Shown here piece after piece: positions 1-9,381 of a stretch of 64,000 nt of DNA. The stretch spans positions 1 through 64,000 of the forward strand of contig DATBHR010000040.1 of assembly GCA_036557365.1 (NCBI GenBank). The letters run 5' to 3'. A program made the position numbers and the translations under genes. This DNA comes from DATKHR01 sp036557365 (GTDB lineage: Bacteria; Acidobacteriota; Vicinamibacteria; Vicinamibacterales; CAVVIG01). The stretch's first letter is position 1; each line of letters starts with the position of its first letter. The notes beneath the pieces are model-generated. The model was not told the DNA's origin. It ran no database searches and was given only the letters and a program-made list of their open reading frames with translations.

Positions 1-174
1 CCGCCCGCCAAGCGATTCGACCTCGTGCCGCGCGGCATCGAGCCCGCCGCGGCCGCGCGCCACCAGCCCGACTGCGGCGCCGCGCCGGGCAAATGCGCGA
101 GCCGCTGCCCGGCCCACTCCCGCGGATGCGCCGGTGATCAACACGATCGGTTTCTGCTTTCCTAGCGTCGCCAT
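1..174 (-). CDS. Short-chain dehydrogenase/reductase (SDR), N-terminal fragment
   Basis: The first 58 residues of an SDR-family NAD(P)-dependent oxidoreductase are present; the rest lies beyond the left window edge. The start ATG (read at 174-172) is followed by a beta strand and the classical cofactor motif TGASAGVG at residues 14-21, then an alanine/arginine-rich helix and a second strand (VGLVAR) expected in the Rossmann fold. The substrate cannot be inferred because the catalytic YxxxK region is missing. It is divergent from the TPP enzyme at 319. Confidence 0.85.
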   Translation of the reverse strand, partial: MATLGKQKPIVLITGASAGVGRAAARAFARRGAAVGLVARGRGGLDAARHEVESLGGR

Positions 175-318
175 GAACCCTCCAACGCCTCAGCCAAATT
201 TCTCAGCCAATACATCGAACTGCAATAAAGCATCCCGGTCCGGAACGGCGTTTGTATCGACGGAAGGTACGGCCGGAGGGATCGTCAACCCGACCACGGA
301 TAGAGAGAGAGACACTGC

Positions 319-2109
319 ATGGCTGAGACAACTGCCGACTTCCTGCTCGAGCGGCTGCTGGACTGGGGCATTAGCCGGGTCTATGGATACCCGGGCGACG
401 GCATCAACGGCATTCTCGGAGCTCTCGATCGGGCGAAGGATCGCATCCAGTTCATCCAGACTCGTCACGAAGAGATGGCGGCGTTCATGGCGTGCGCGCA
501 CGCCAAGTTCACCGGTCAGGTCGGCGTGTGCGTCGCGACGTCCGGTCCGGGTGCGATTCATCTCCTGAATGGCCTGTACGACGCGAAGATGGACCACCAG
601 CCGGTGGTCGCGATCGTCGGACAGTCCGCGCGAGCGGCGATGGGCGGCCAGTACCAACAGGAAGTCGATCTCATCTCGCTCTTCAAGGATGTCGCCCGCG
701 AGTACGTCGAGATGGCGACCACGCCGCTGCAGATCCGGCACCTCGTGGACCGCGCGGTCCGCATCGCGCGCGTCGAGCGAACCGTCACGTGCATCATCCT
801 GCCCAACGACGTGCAGGAACTCGACGCCGTAAAAGAGCCGCCGCATCGGCATGCGACCGTTCACTCGAGCGTCGGCGTCTGCCGTCCCTACGTCATTCCG
901 CAGGACGACGACCTGCGCCACGCTGCCGACATCCTGAACAGCGGTCAGCGCGTCGCGATGCTCGTCGGCGCCGGCGCGCTGAATGCCGGCGACGAAGTCG
1001 CGGAAGTGGCGGAGACGCTCGGCGCCGGCGTCGCAAAGGCGCTCCTCGGAAAGGCCGTACTGCCAGACGACGTGCCGTACGTCACGGGCGCCATCGGGCT
1101 GCTCGGGACGAAACCGAGCTGGGACCTGATGACCGGGTGCGACACGCTGCTGATGGTCGGCACCAACTTCCCCTATTCCGAATTCCTGCCGAAGCCGGGA
1201 CAGGCGCGCGCCGTCCAGATCGACATCGACGGCCGCATGCTCGGTCTGCGATACGCCACCGAGTTGAATCTGATCGGCGACGCCGGCGAAACGCTGCGGG
1301 TGCTGCTGCCGTACCTGCAGCGAAAAAGCGACCGCAGCTGGCGCCAGCAGATCGAGAAGAACATTTCGGAGTGGTGGGGTGTCCTCGAGGGGCGTGCGAT
1401 GAACGACGCCAACCCGGTGAATCCGCAGCGCCTCTTCTGGGAACTGTCGCCAAAGCTGCCGGACAACTGCATCCTGTCATCCGATTCGGGGTCGTCGGCG
1501 AACTGGTACGCACGCGACCTCAAGATCCGCCGCGGCATGATGGCATCGCTGTCGGGATCGCTGGCGACGATGGGCCCGGGCGTGCCGTACGCGATTGCGG
1601 CGAAGTTCGCGTTCCCGAGCCGCGTGGCGATTGCGCTCGTCGGCGACGGCGCGATGCAGATGAACGGCATCAACGGTTTGATCACGATCGCGAAGTACTG
1701 GAAGGAGTGGAGCGACCCGCGCCTGGTCGTCCTCGTGCTGAACAACAGAGATCTGAACCAGGTCACGTGGGAACAGCGGGTGCTCGCAGGAGACCCGCGC
1801 TTTCCGGGATCGCAGAGCGTGCCCGACTTTCCATACGCCCGCTACGCCGAGGACATCGGCCTGCTCGGCATTCACGTCGACAGTCCCGATCAGATCGCCG
1901 GCGCGTGGGATCGTGCGCTGTCAGCGGACCGCCCGACCGTCGTCGAAGCGATCACCGATCCCAACGTCCCGCCGCTGCCGCCTCACATCACCCTCGAACA
2001 GGCAAAGAACTTCGCATCGTCGCTCTGGGCGCGTGACGCCGGGTCGCTGGGATTCGTGAAGCAGACGGTGAAGGACATGGCGGAGAACTACCTGCCGCAC
2101 AAGAAGTGA
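319..2109 (+). CDS. Thiamine-pyrophosphate-requiring enzyme, pyruvate oxidase/PoxB-like
   Basis: 596 residues, the normal length for the PoxB/acetolactate synthase superfamily. The N-terminal Pyr domain has the GYPGDGINGILGAL loop and the catalytic glutamate in RHEEMAAFM (about residue 52). A central Rossmann domain follows, then a C-terminal PP domain with the TPP/Mg motif GDGAMQMNG (about 441) and the paired LNNRDLN about 25 residues later. Such enzymes decarboxylate pyruvate or a related 2-oxo acid; FAD-dependent PoxB is the closest architecture, but the substrate is not proven. A GA-rich stretch precedes the ATG. It is followed after 25 bp by an FAD/Fe-S oxidase, so a shared oxo-acid/hydroxy-acid oxidation role is possible. 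Confidence 0.85.
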   Translation: MAETTADFLLERLLDWGISRVYGYPGDGINGILGALDRAKDRIQFIQTRHEEMAAFMACAHAKFTGQVGVCVATSGPGAIHLLNGLYDAKMDHQPVVAIVGQSARAAMGGQYQQEVDLISLFKDVAREYVEMATTPLQIRHLVDRAVRIARVERTVTCIILPNDVQELDAVKEPPHRHATVHSSVGVCRPYVIPQDDDLRHAADILNSGQRVAMLVGAGALNAGDEVAEVAETLGAGVAKALLGKAVLPDDVPYVTGAIGLLGTKPSWDLMTGCDTLLMVGTNFPYSEFLPKPGQARAVQIDIDGRMLGLRYATELNLIGDAGETLRVLLPYLQRKSDRSWRQQIEKNISEWWGVLEGRAMNDANPVNPQRLFWELSPKLPDNCILSSDSGSSANWYARDLKIRRGMMASLSGSLATMGPGVPYAIAAKFAFPSRVAIALVGDGAMQMNGINGLITIAKYWKEWSDPRLVVLVLNNRDLNQVTWEQRVLAGDPRFPGSQSVPDFPYARYAEDIGLLGIHVDSPDQIAGAWDRALSADRPTVVEAITDPNVPPLPPHITLEQAKNFASSLWARDAGSLGFVKQTVKDMAENYLPHKK

Positions 2110-2134
2110 ACGTGATGCTGCGTGATCGCTGGTT

Positions 2135-5100
2135 ATGACCGCTCCCATTTATCTGAAGGCTCACCCTGAGACTGAAACGCCTCCGTCGCACCATCTTCGT
2201 GCCGCATCGATAGACGGAGAACAACTCGCGTCCGATCTTCGACGCGTCGTCAGCGGGGAAGTGCGATTCGATCGCGGAAGTCGAGCGTTGTATGCGACGG
2301 ACGGCTCGAACTACCGCCAACCGCCAATCGGCGTGGTCGTTCCGCGCACAGTGGACGACATCGAACGTGCGGTGGCGGTCTGCCGCTCGTACGATGCTCC
2401 GATATTCGGCCGCGGAGGCGGGACCAGCCTGGCCGGTCAGTGCTGCAACGCGGCCGTGTGCATCGACTGCTCGAAGTACCTGAACCGCGTGTTGTCGATC
2501 GATCCGGCGCGCAAGCTCGCGCGCGTCGAGCCAGGCACTATCCTCGACGATCTCCGCCACGCCGCCGAACACCACGGTCTGACGTTCGGACCCGATCCGT
2601 CCACGCACAATCACTGCACGCTCGGCGGCATGATCGGCAACAACTCCTGCGGCGTGCATTCGGTGATGGCGCAGTTCTACGGTCCGGGTCCGCGTACGTC
2701 GGACAACGTCGAGTCGCTGGAAGTGCTGACGTACGACGGCGTTCGCATGCGCGTCGGCGCCACGAACGAGCACGAGCTTCAGCGACTGATGAAGCAGTCC
2801 GGTCGTGTGGGGGACATCTATACGAGGCTGCACTGGCTCGTCGACCGATATGCCGACGCGATCCGCGGGATGCCGAACATTCCGCGGCGCGTGTCCGGCT
2901 ACAACCTGACGGCGCTCCTTCCCGAGAATGGTTTCAACGTCGCGCACGCGCTCGTCGGCAGCGAGAGCACGTGCGTGATGGTGCTCGAGGCGACCGTTCA
3001 CCTGATTCCCAATCCGCGCGCGCGATCGCTCCTCGTCCTCGGGTATCCGAGCGTGTTCGAGGCGGCCGATCACGTGCCCGACATCATGCGGCATCGCCCG
3101 ATCGGCTGCGAAGGCATGGACGATCGCCTCGTGAAGGACATCGAGTCGATCGGTTACGAGAGGCAGACGCTGGAGGTGCTGCCCCAGGGACAAGGGTGGC
3201 TGCTCCTCGAGTTCGGCGGCGACTCGAAGGAGGAATCCGACGAACGCGCGCGTGCGGTGATGGCGACGCTCGAGTCGCAGCCGAATCGCCCGTCGATGAA
3301 ATTGTTCGACAATCCGGCCGACGAGAAGAAAGTCTGGAAGGTTCGGGAAGCAGGTTTGGGCGCGACGGCGCACGTGAACCGCGACCGGCCGACGTGGGAA
3401 GGATGGGAGGATTCCGCGGTCCCGCCGGAGCGGCTCGGCGAGTACCTCCGCGCGTTCCGCGATCTGCTTGGCCGCCACAATCTGCACGGCGACCTGTACG
3501 GACATTTCGGCCAGGGCTGTGTGCACACACGCATCGACTTCGATCTCGAGACCGCGGCTGGCATCCGGAACTATCGCTCGTTCGTCGAATCAGCCGCCGA
3601 CCTCGTGGTCAGTCTCGGCGGGTCACTGTCCGGAGAGCACGGCGACGGGCAGTCGCGCGGCGAACTGCTGCCGCGAATGTACGGCCCGGAGCTGATGCAG
3701 GCCTTCCACGAGTTCAAGACCATCTGGGATCCCGCCTGGCGCATGAATCCCGGCAAGGTGATCGATCCCTACAGGCTCGACGAGAACCTGCGACTCGGCA
3801 CGACGTACAACCCGCCGAACGTCCAGACGCATTTTCAGTTTCCCAACGAGACCGGCGGCTTTGCGAAGGCAACGCTGCGGTGCGTCGGCGTCGGCGAATG
3901 CCGGCGGCTCGACGGCGGCACGATGTGTCCGAGCTTCAGGGTGACGCGTGAGGAGATGCATTCGACGCGCGGCCGCGCGCGGCTGCTGTTCGAAATGCTC
4001 GAAGGCGATCCGCTGACCGGCGGCTGGCAGGACGAGCACGTTCGTGAGGCGCTCGATCTCTGCCTCGCCTGCAAGGGCTGCAAGAGCGACTGTCCGGTCA
4101 ACGTCGACATGGCCACGTACAAGGCTGAGTTCCTCGCGCATTATTACGAGCAGCACCGGCGTCCGCGAAGCGCGTTCGCGTTCGGACTCATTCACTACTG
4201 GGCGCGCCTGGCGTCCGTGTTCCCGGGCGTCGTGAATTTCCTGGGACAGAATCCGCCGTTCTCCGTCGCCGCGAAGCTGGCGACGGGCATGTCGCTCGAA
4301 CGCGGGATTCCGGCGTTTGCGCCCTACACGTTTACGGACTGGTTCAGACATCGGCCACCGCAAGTTCATTCGAATGCGGCGCCACGCGTGCTGCTCTGGC
4401 CCGACACCTTCAACAACCACTTCCATCCGCAGACGGCGATTTCCGCGGTGCGCGTCCTCGAGCGCGCCGGATTCGACGTGCGAATTCCTCAGACGCCGGT
4501 CTGCTGCGGCCGCCCGCTGTACGACTACGGGATGCTCGACACCGCGAAACAGTGGCTGCACTCGATCCTGCACTCGCTGGGACCGGACATCGAAGCCGGC
4601 GTGCCGGTCGTCGGTCTGGAGCCGAGCTGTGTGGCGGTGTTTCGCGACGAGATGCGCGAATTGCTGCCCGATCGCGAGGACGCGAAGCGCCTGGCGCGTC
4701 AGACGTTCATGCTCAGCGAGTTTCTGACGCAGCGCGAAGTGGCGTTTCCGAAACTCCACCGCACCGCGCTTGTGCACGGCCATTGCCACCACAAGTCGGT
4801 CATGAAGATGGACGCGGAGGAGCAGGCGCTCAAGTCGATGGGTCTCGACGTGAAACTGCTCGATGCCGGATGCTGCGGGATGGCGGGATCGTTCGGGTTC
4901 GAGAGCGAACACTACGACGTCTCGACGAAAGTCGGCGAGCGTGAGCTGCTGCCTGCTGTTCGCAGCGCGTCGAAGGACACTCTGATCATCGCCGACGGTT
5001 TCAGCTGCCGGACGCAGATCGCGCAGGCCACCGATCGTCGCGCCCTGCATCTCGCCGACGTCATCGAGATGGCCGTGCGGGACGGCGTGCGCGGTCCTGA

Positions 5101-5242
5101 CGGCGACTATCCGGAATCGCGCTACGTGCCGGACTATGCCGCCAACGTGCGGCTCCCGACGCGCACGCTCGTCGGCGGCGCGCTCGTGGCCGTGGGCATC
5201 GGGGCGGCCCTGGCCGGATGGCGTCGATCATGGCGGACCTGA
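2135..5242 (+). CDS. FAD-linked oxidase/Fe-S oxidoreductase fusion (GlcD-GlcF or YdiJ type)
   Basis: 1035-residue fusion. An FAD_binding_4 domain (about 40-230, with the GGTSLAGQ loop and GGMIGNNSCG) is followed by an FAD-oxidase C-terminal domain (to about 545, with SGEHGDGQSRGE). Two cysteine clusters for 4Fe-4S centres follow at about 585-600 and 643-655 (CLACKGCKSDCPV). The last part carries two cysteine-rich CCG repeats (CCGRPLYDYG, about 790; GCCGMAGSFG, about 912) as in glycolate/lactate oxidase Fe-S subunits. It should oxidise a 2-hydroxy acid and pass electrons to quinone. An odd feature is a C-terminal hydrophobic helix (LVGGALVAVGIGAALAG, last about 25 residues) that could be a membrane anchor. 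The end overlaps the GH15 gene. Confidence 0.88.
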   Translation: MTAPIYLKAHPETETPPSHHLRAASIDGEQLASDLRRVVSGEVRFDRGSRALYATDGSNYRQPPIGVVVPRTVDDIERAVAVCRSYDAPIFGRGGGTSLAGQCCNAAVCIDCSKYLNRVLSIDPARKLARVEPGTILDDLRHAAEHHGLTFGPDPSTHNHCTLGGMIGNNSCGVHSVMAQFYGPGPRTSDNVESLEVLTYDGVRMRVGATNEHELQRLMKQSGRVGDIYTRLHWLVDRYADAIRGMPNIPRRVSGYNLTALLPENGFNVAHALVGSESTCVMVLEATVHLIPNPRARSLLVLGYPSVFEAADHVPDIMRHRPIGCEGMDDRLVKDIESIGYERQTLEVLPQGQGWLLLEFGGDSKEESDERARAVMATLESQPNRPSMKLFDNPADEKKVWKVREAGLGATAHVNRDRPTWEGWEDSAVPPERLGEYLRAFRDLLGRHNLHGDLYGHFGQGCVHTRIDFDLETAAGIRNYRSFVESAADLVVSLGGSLSGEHGDGQSRGELLPRMYGPELMQAFHEFKTIWDPAWRMNPGKVIDPYRLDENLRLGTTYNPPNVQTHFQFPNETGGFAKATLRCVGVGECRRLDGGTMCPSFRVTREEMHSTRGRARLLFEMLEGDPLTGGWQDEHVREALDLCLACKGCKSDCPVNVDMATYKAEFLAHYYEQHRRPRSAFAFGLIHYWARLASVFPGVVNFLGQNPPFSVAAKLATGMSLERGIPAFAPYTFTDWFRHRPPQVHSNAAPRVLLWPDTFNNHFHPQTAISAVRVLERAGFDVRIPQTPVCCGRPLYDYGMLDTAKQWLHSILHSLGPDIEAGVPVVGLEPSCVAVFRDEMRELLPDREDAKRLARQTFMLSEFLTQREVAFPKLHRTALVHGHCHHKSVMKMDAEEQALKSMGLDVKLLDAGCCGMAGSFGFESEHYDVSTKVGERELLPAVRSASKDTLIIADGFSCRTQIAQATDRRALHLADVIEMAVRDGVRGPDGDYPESRYVPDYAANVRLPTRTLVGGALVAVGIGAALAGWRRSWRT

Positions 5243-7020
5243 TTCCATATCCAGCGATCGAGCGGCACGCCGTCATTGGCGATCGACGGACCGCCGCGCT
5301 CGTCGCCGCCGACGGCACCGTCGACTGGCTATGCCTGCCCGACTACGACGGCACCGTCGTGTTCGGCGCGCTCCTCGATTCCGGCAAAGGAGGATTCTGG
5401 CGCGTCGGGCCTTCCGAGTTGCGGTACGGCCAGCAGGACTACGTCGACGATGCGCCGATCGTCGTGACGAAGTGGAGCAGCGCCGCGTACGAGCTCGAGC
5501 TGCTCGACGCGATGGCGCTGCCGCACGATCACCGGCAGGGCCGCGACGATGAACGCATCGTGCTTCGCCGGCTGCGGTGCGTTCGAGGATCGGTCCGCTG
5601 CGTCTCGGTGTTCAGGCCAGCGGCTGATTTCGCGCCGGTCGAGCCGCGTCCGCAAGGCTCGTTCGCGCGCGCCGGACGGTATCAGCTGTGGGGTGACCAC
5701 GCCAGCCTCACAGGCGGATCCGGCATCGTCGATCTCACCCAGGGTGACACGATCTGGATGGTTCTTGCGACCGGCGCTTCGTCGAAATGGACGGATGAAG
5801 AAGCAGAACGCCTGCTGCGCGATGTGCGACGGTTCTGGTGCGATGCGATGGACCGGATGGTCGTCGGACGCTCGCACGATGCGCTGCGTCGCTCGATCGT
5901 CGCGATGCGGCTGCTCGAATACGCGCCAGCGGGATCAGTCGTCGCCGCGCCGACGACATCGGTTCCCGAACGAATCGGCGGCTCGTGGAACGCCGACTAC
6001 CGGCTGACGTGGCTGCGCGACGCGTCGCTCGCGATGGGCATGCTGGCGGCGCTCGGTGACCTGGAATCGGCCTCTCGATACCTCACGTGGCTCGCCGATC
6101 GGCCGCCGGCGGCCCACGCACCGCTCCAGGTGTTGTACGACATCCACGGCCGGCCGAATCCGCGTCAGCGGGAACGCTGCGATCTTGACGGTTATCGCGG
6201 CTCGAAGCCGGTGCGCTTCGGCAACCACGCGTTTCAACAAAAGCAACTGGACAGCTTTGGCTACCTCGCCGATTGCGTGTGGGAATACATCGAGCGCGGC
6301 GGACGGTGGAGCACCGATTTTTCGGACCTGATGTTCCGCATCGCCGACCACGTCGCCGCGCACTGGACCGAAGAGGGCAACGGCATCTGGGAACTGTCCA
6401 CGACGCGGCACTACACGAGCAGTCGCGTGATGAGCTGGGCCACGCTGGACAGGGCGCTGCGTATTTGCAGCCGCCTCGAGGCGCGATGGCCGGGCAGTCC
6501 CGCGTGGAAACGCGCACGCGACGATATCCGGCGGGAGATCGAGACGTCCGGATGGAGCGAGCGGCTTGGCGCGTTCAAGCAGTCGTTCGAAAACGACGCG
6601 CTCGACGCATCAGCGCTGCTCATTCCGATTGTCGGATTTCTTCCCGCGACCGATCCGCGAGTGCTGGCGACGATCGATCGGATCGGCGAACACCTGACCA
6701 TCGACGGCTGCGTCTACCGGTTCGATCCCGAAGAGGTCCCTGTCCTCGATCCCGCGGCAATGGGCCAGTACGAAGCCGCATTTCTCCCGTGTACGTTCTG
6801 GCTCGCGACTGCGTGCGCGATGGCGGGACGAACCGACGCGGCTGCTTCCATTCTGAACCGGGCCGAGGCTGTCGCAGGGCCTCTCGGGCTCTACGCCGAA
6901 GCCATCGACGCCAGAAGTGGTACGTTCGCCGGGAACAGCCCGCTGTTGTTCTCTCATGCGGAGCATATCCGCGCGGTGCGGGCCCTCGACCTCGCGCGGA
7001 CGCGCGAGGCGAGGCACTAG
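5230..7020 (+). CDS. Glycoside hydrolase family 15 protein (glucoamylase/trehalase-like)
   Basis: About 596 residues. The N-terminus (IERHAVIGDRRTAALVAADG, then VDWLCLPDYD) is the typical beta-sandwich opening of bacterial GH15 enzymes, and the (alpha/alpha)6 barrel is seen from WNADYRLTWLRDAS onward. GIWELSTTRHYTSSRVMSW and the late YEAAFLPCTFWLA match the two conserved acidic active-site segments. It likely hydrolyses alpha-glucosidic bonds (trehalose, malto-oligosaccharides) in the cytoplasm, as no signal peptide is seen. The ATG at 5230 was preferred to the one at 5218 because the family usually begins M-x-x-I/L-P-Y-P; neither has a clear Shine-Dalgarno. Overlap with the preceding stop suggests translational coupling. 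Confidence 0.87.
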   Translation: MADLIPYPAIERHAVIGDRRTAALVAADGTVDWLCLPDYDGTVVFGALLDSGKGGFWRVGPSELRYGQQDYVDDAPIVVTKWSSAAYELELLDAMALPHDHRQGRDDERIVLRRLRCVRGSVRCVSVFRPAADFAPVEPRPQGSFARAGRYQLWGDHASLTGGSGIVDLTQGDTIWMVLATGASSKWTDEEAERLLRDVRRFWCDAMDRMVVGRSHDALRRSIVAMRLLEYAPAGSVVAAPTTSVPERIGGSWNADYRLTWLRDASLAMGMLAALGDLESASRYLTWLADRPPAAHAPLQVLYDIHGRPNPRQRERCDLDGYRGSKPVRFGNHAFQQKQLDSFGYLADCVWEYIERGGRWSTDFSDLMFRIADHVAAHWTEEGNGIWELSTTRHYTSSRVMSWATLDRALRICSRLEARWPGSPAWKRARDDIRREIETSGWSERLGAFKQSFENDALDASALLIPIVGFLPATDPRVLATIDRIGEHLTIDGCVYRFDPEEVPVLDPAAMGQYEAAFLPCTFWLATACAMAGRTDAAASILNRAEAVAGPLGLYAEAIDARSGTFAGNSPLLFSHAEHIRAVRALDLARTREARH

Positions 7021-7033
7021 CTGCGGCGTTCGC

Positions 7034-7561
7034 ATGTCTACCGTGCTGTCTCAGATGAACGCGGCTCTCGGTCTCGGGCAGAACGCGCTGACGCTCACGT
7101 TCCTGCAAATCAGCCTGCGCGGTGTCATCGTGTTCATCGCCACGATCGTGATGATCCGCTGCGGCGACCGCCGCTTCCTCTCGCAGAAGACCGCATTCGA
7201 CGCGGTGCTCGGTTTCATCCTCGCGTCGATGCTGGCTCGCGCCGTGAACGGGACGTCCGCCTTCTTTCCTACGCTCGGCGGCGGATTCGTGCTGGTATTT
7301 CTCCATCGCGCGCTCGCCTACTGGTCAGCCGGCTCGCACACATTCGGGCGCGCAATCAAGGGGCACGCCGACGTCATCATCCGCGATGGAAAACTCGACG
7401 AGGTGCAGGTATCGAACAATGGGCTGAGCAAACACGACGTACTCGAAGATCTGCGCCTGCACGGCAATGTCGGGAACATCGACGACGTGTCGCTCGCGGT
7501 CTTCGAGCGGAACGGGCAGATCAGCGTCGTGCCGAAGCGCAAGCCGTTCAATCCTGAGTGA
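7034..7561 (+). CDS. DUF421/YetF-family membrane protein
   Basis: 175 residues. Three hydrophobic helices (about 24-42, 55-70, 79-92) precede a cytoplasmic domain with the pattern GHADVIIRDGKLDEVQ and LSKHDVLEDLRLHG, typical of the YetF/YcaP (DUF421) family. The function is unknown; the C-terminal domain is thought to be sensory or regulatory in sporulating relatives. The ATG lies 14 bp after the GH15 stop, so it probably shares that transcript. Confidence 0.82.
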   Translation: MSTVLSQMNAALGLGQNALTLTFLQISLRGVIVFIATIVMIRCGDRRFLSQKTAFDAVLGFILASMLARAVNGTSAFFPTLGGGFVLVFLHRALAYWSAGSHTFGRAIKGHADVIIRDGKLDEVQVSNNGLSKHDVLEDLRLHGNVGNIDDVSLAVFERNGQISVVPKRKPFNPE

Positions 7562-7671
7562 TCGGGACGTCAGCGGGTGGGCACGCGCTGCTTTGATGTC
7601 TCGCGACAGTTGTCGACAGCGTTGACTTCCCGCCAAACGATCGTCAGCATGTCCACGCGTGGAGGGCCGCT

Positions 7672-8208
7672 ATGAAGCGCGCTGTGGCTGGAGCCTTGTT
7701 GTTCGGCGTTGGCATCGTCGCTGGCTGGGTTGTTCGCGGGGCGGCGGTGCCGGTGCATGCCGCCGCTGATACGGCCTTTCGCTCACATCAGACACAATCA
7801 CCGGAAAGGAAAACAGCCATGCAAGGCCGCGTCCTCGGGATCGGCGGTGTCTTCTTCAAGTCCGCGAATCAGCAGCAGATGAAGGACTGGTATGCCAAGC
7901 ATCTCGGCCTCGCGGATGGCGGCCATGGTGCGATGCTGCCGTGGCGTGAAAAAGACAATCCTGACAATGAGCAGACGACCGTCTGGAGCATTTTCCCCGG
8001 CAACACCAAGTACTTCGAGCCGGGCCAGGCCTCGTTCATGTTGAACTACATCGTCGACGACCTCGATGCGGTGCTCGATCGCATGGCGAAAGACGGCGCC
8101 CGCATCGATCCGAAACGCCAGGACGAAAGCTACGGCCGCTTCGCGTGGGTGTACGATCCCGACGGCAACAAGATCGAATTGTGGCAGCCGCTGAATCGAA
8201 AGAAATAG
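7672..8208 (+). CDS. VOC-superfamily (glyoxalase-like) protein with N-terminal membrane anchor
   Basis: 178 residues. A short N-terminal hydrophobic helix (about 5-24, then AVPVHAAAD) could be a signal peptide or anchor; a single vicinal-oxygen-chelate domain follows (about 50-175: GIGGVFFKS ... WYAKHLG ... YVDDLDAVLDRM ... VYDPDGNKIELWQP). The C-terminal glutamate of KIELW is the usual metal ligand position. There are two credible starts. The ATG at 7672 has GGAGGG upstream, and the ATG at 7819 has AAAGGA upstream and begins exactly at the domain. The ligand or reaction is unknown. Confidence 0.8.
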   Translation: MKRAVAGALLFGVGIVAGWVVRGAAVPVHAAADTAFRSHQTQSPERKTAMQGRVLGIGGVFFKSANQQQMKDWYAKHLGLADGGHGAMLPWREKDNPDNEQTTVWSIFPGNTKYFEPGQASFMLNYIVDDLDAVLDRMAKDGARIDPKRQDESYGRFAWVYDPDGNKIELWQPLNRKK

Positions 8209-8218
8209 CCGGATCCCG

Positions 8219-9319
8219 CTAGCGGCCGGCGCGCTTGACGACGGCGATGCCCCAGGGTCCGGTGCCGACGGCGATCTTCTTCGTCACCAGATTGCTCGCG
8301 ATGTCAACGACCGAGACGTCGTTCGACGGTCCGTTCGCGGTGTAGAGCGTTTTCGCGTCGGGCGACATCGCGATGCCCCATGGACGCGGGCCGACTTCGA
8401 GCGACCCGACGACAGTATTCGTCGCCGTATCCAGCGTCAGCAGCATCTTGCTGCGGCCGGTCGTGACGTACAGGTGCTTGCCGTCGGGCGCCATGCGCGT
8501 GCCCATCGGACGCATGCCCGTCGCCAGGTGAATCGTCTTGATCGGCGCGAGCTTCCTGACGTCGATCAGCGTGAGCGTGCCGCCGTTTTCGGAGGGCACG
8601 TACGCGCGCGAACCGTCAGGGAGGAATGCCACGGACCGTGGACGCGGCCCCACCTTCACGGACTTGATGACTTTGTGCACGTTGACGTCGATCACGAACA
8701 CCGCGCCGTCTTCCTCGGATGTAACCCAGACACGTCCGTTGTCCGGTTCGACGGAGACGCCCTCCGGCTCCTCACCGATCTTGAAGCTCTCGACGACGTC
8801 GCCGGTGCTGACGTCGAGCACGCTCGCTTTCGCGGCGTCTTCGTTGGCGACGTAGACGTACTTGCCGTCTCCGCTCACGGCCAGCTGCTCCGGATCCGGA
8901 CCGCTCGTCATCACGCGCAGCAGCTTGCCTTCGTTGAGATCGACGACGCCGATGCCGTCGGCGGATCGATCCGGAGGCGGCAGCGATTTCTCGTCGACAC
9001 CGGGTCCTGCGTTCGGTGAGCCGCTCAGGGCGACGTATAGCCACGAACCGTCGGGACTGGCCGCGAGCCCGCGGGGCCGTTTGCCGAGACGGATCGTCGT
9101 GACCGTCGTCAGCGTGGACGCGTCGATGACAGTCAGGTTACCGGATGTCTCGTTCGTCACATAGATGCCGGTGTCGGGCATCTTCGGCGGCGGCGCCGGC
9201 GTGGCGGCGGGCGGATTTGCCGGTGTGGCCGTCTGTGACTGCGACCGTCCGCATCCGCTGATAATTCCAACGACTCCCAGAGCAAGAACGAACATGGCGG
9301 AGCGCGACGCGCGTTTCAT
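8219..9319 (-). CDS. YVTN/YncE-type beta-propeller lipoprotein
   Basis: 366 residues. The N-terminus has a lysine/arginine stretch, a hydrophobic core and a lipobox ending SGC (about residues 20-23), so it should be a lipoprotein. A Pro/Ala linker leads to about seven repeats of the YVTN/PQQ-like propeller type (for example GIYVTNETSGNLTVID, GKYVYVANEDAAKASVLD, PWGIAMSPDAKTLYTAN). Such propellers are periplasmic or surface proteins of unclear function. The ATG at 9319 was chosen because it starts the lipoprotein signal; the longer frame adds only non-signal sequence. It is convergent with the VOC gene, 10 bp away. Confidence 0.85.
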   Translation of the reverse strand: MKRASRSAMFVLALGVVGIISGCGRSQSQTATPANPPAATPAPPPKMPDTGIYVTNETSGNLTVIDASTLTTVTTIRLGKRPRGLAASPDGSWLYVALSGSPNAGPGVDEKSLPPPDRSADGIGVVDLNEGKLLRVMTSGPDPEQLAVSGDGKYVYVANEDAAKASVLDVSTGDVVESFKIGEEPEGVSVEPDNGRVWVTSEEDGAVFVIDVNVHKVIKSVKVGPRPRSVAFLPDGSRAYVPSENGGTLTLIDVRKLAPIKTIHLATGMRPMGTRMAPDGKHLYVTTGRSKMLLTLDTATNTVVGSLEVGPRPWGIAMSPDAKTLYTANGPSNDVSVVDIASNLVTKKIAVGTGPWGIAVVKRAGR

Positions 9320-9381
9320 GAATGCCTCGTGACCCAGAGGGAATGGACGAATGCGTTGGTGAACGATCGTGCGGTCGATCG

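Noticed and set aside
190..921. 243-codon minus-strand frame opposite the TPP enzyme
   Set aside because: It has Arg/Asp-rich, low-complexity composition, no domain, and lies wholly antisense to a gene with clear TPP motifs.
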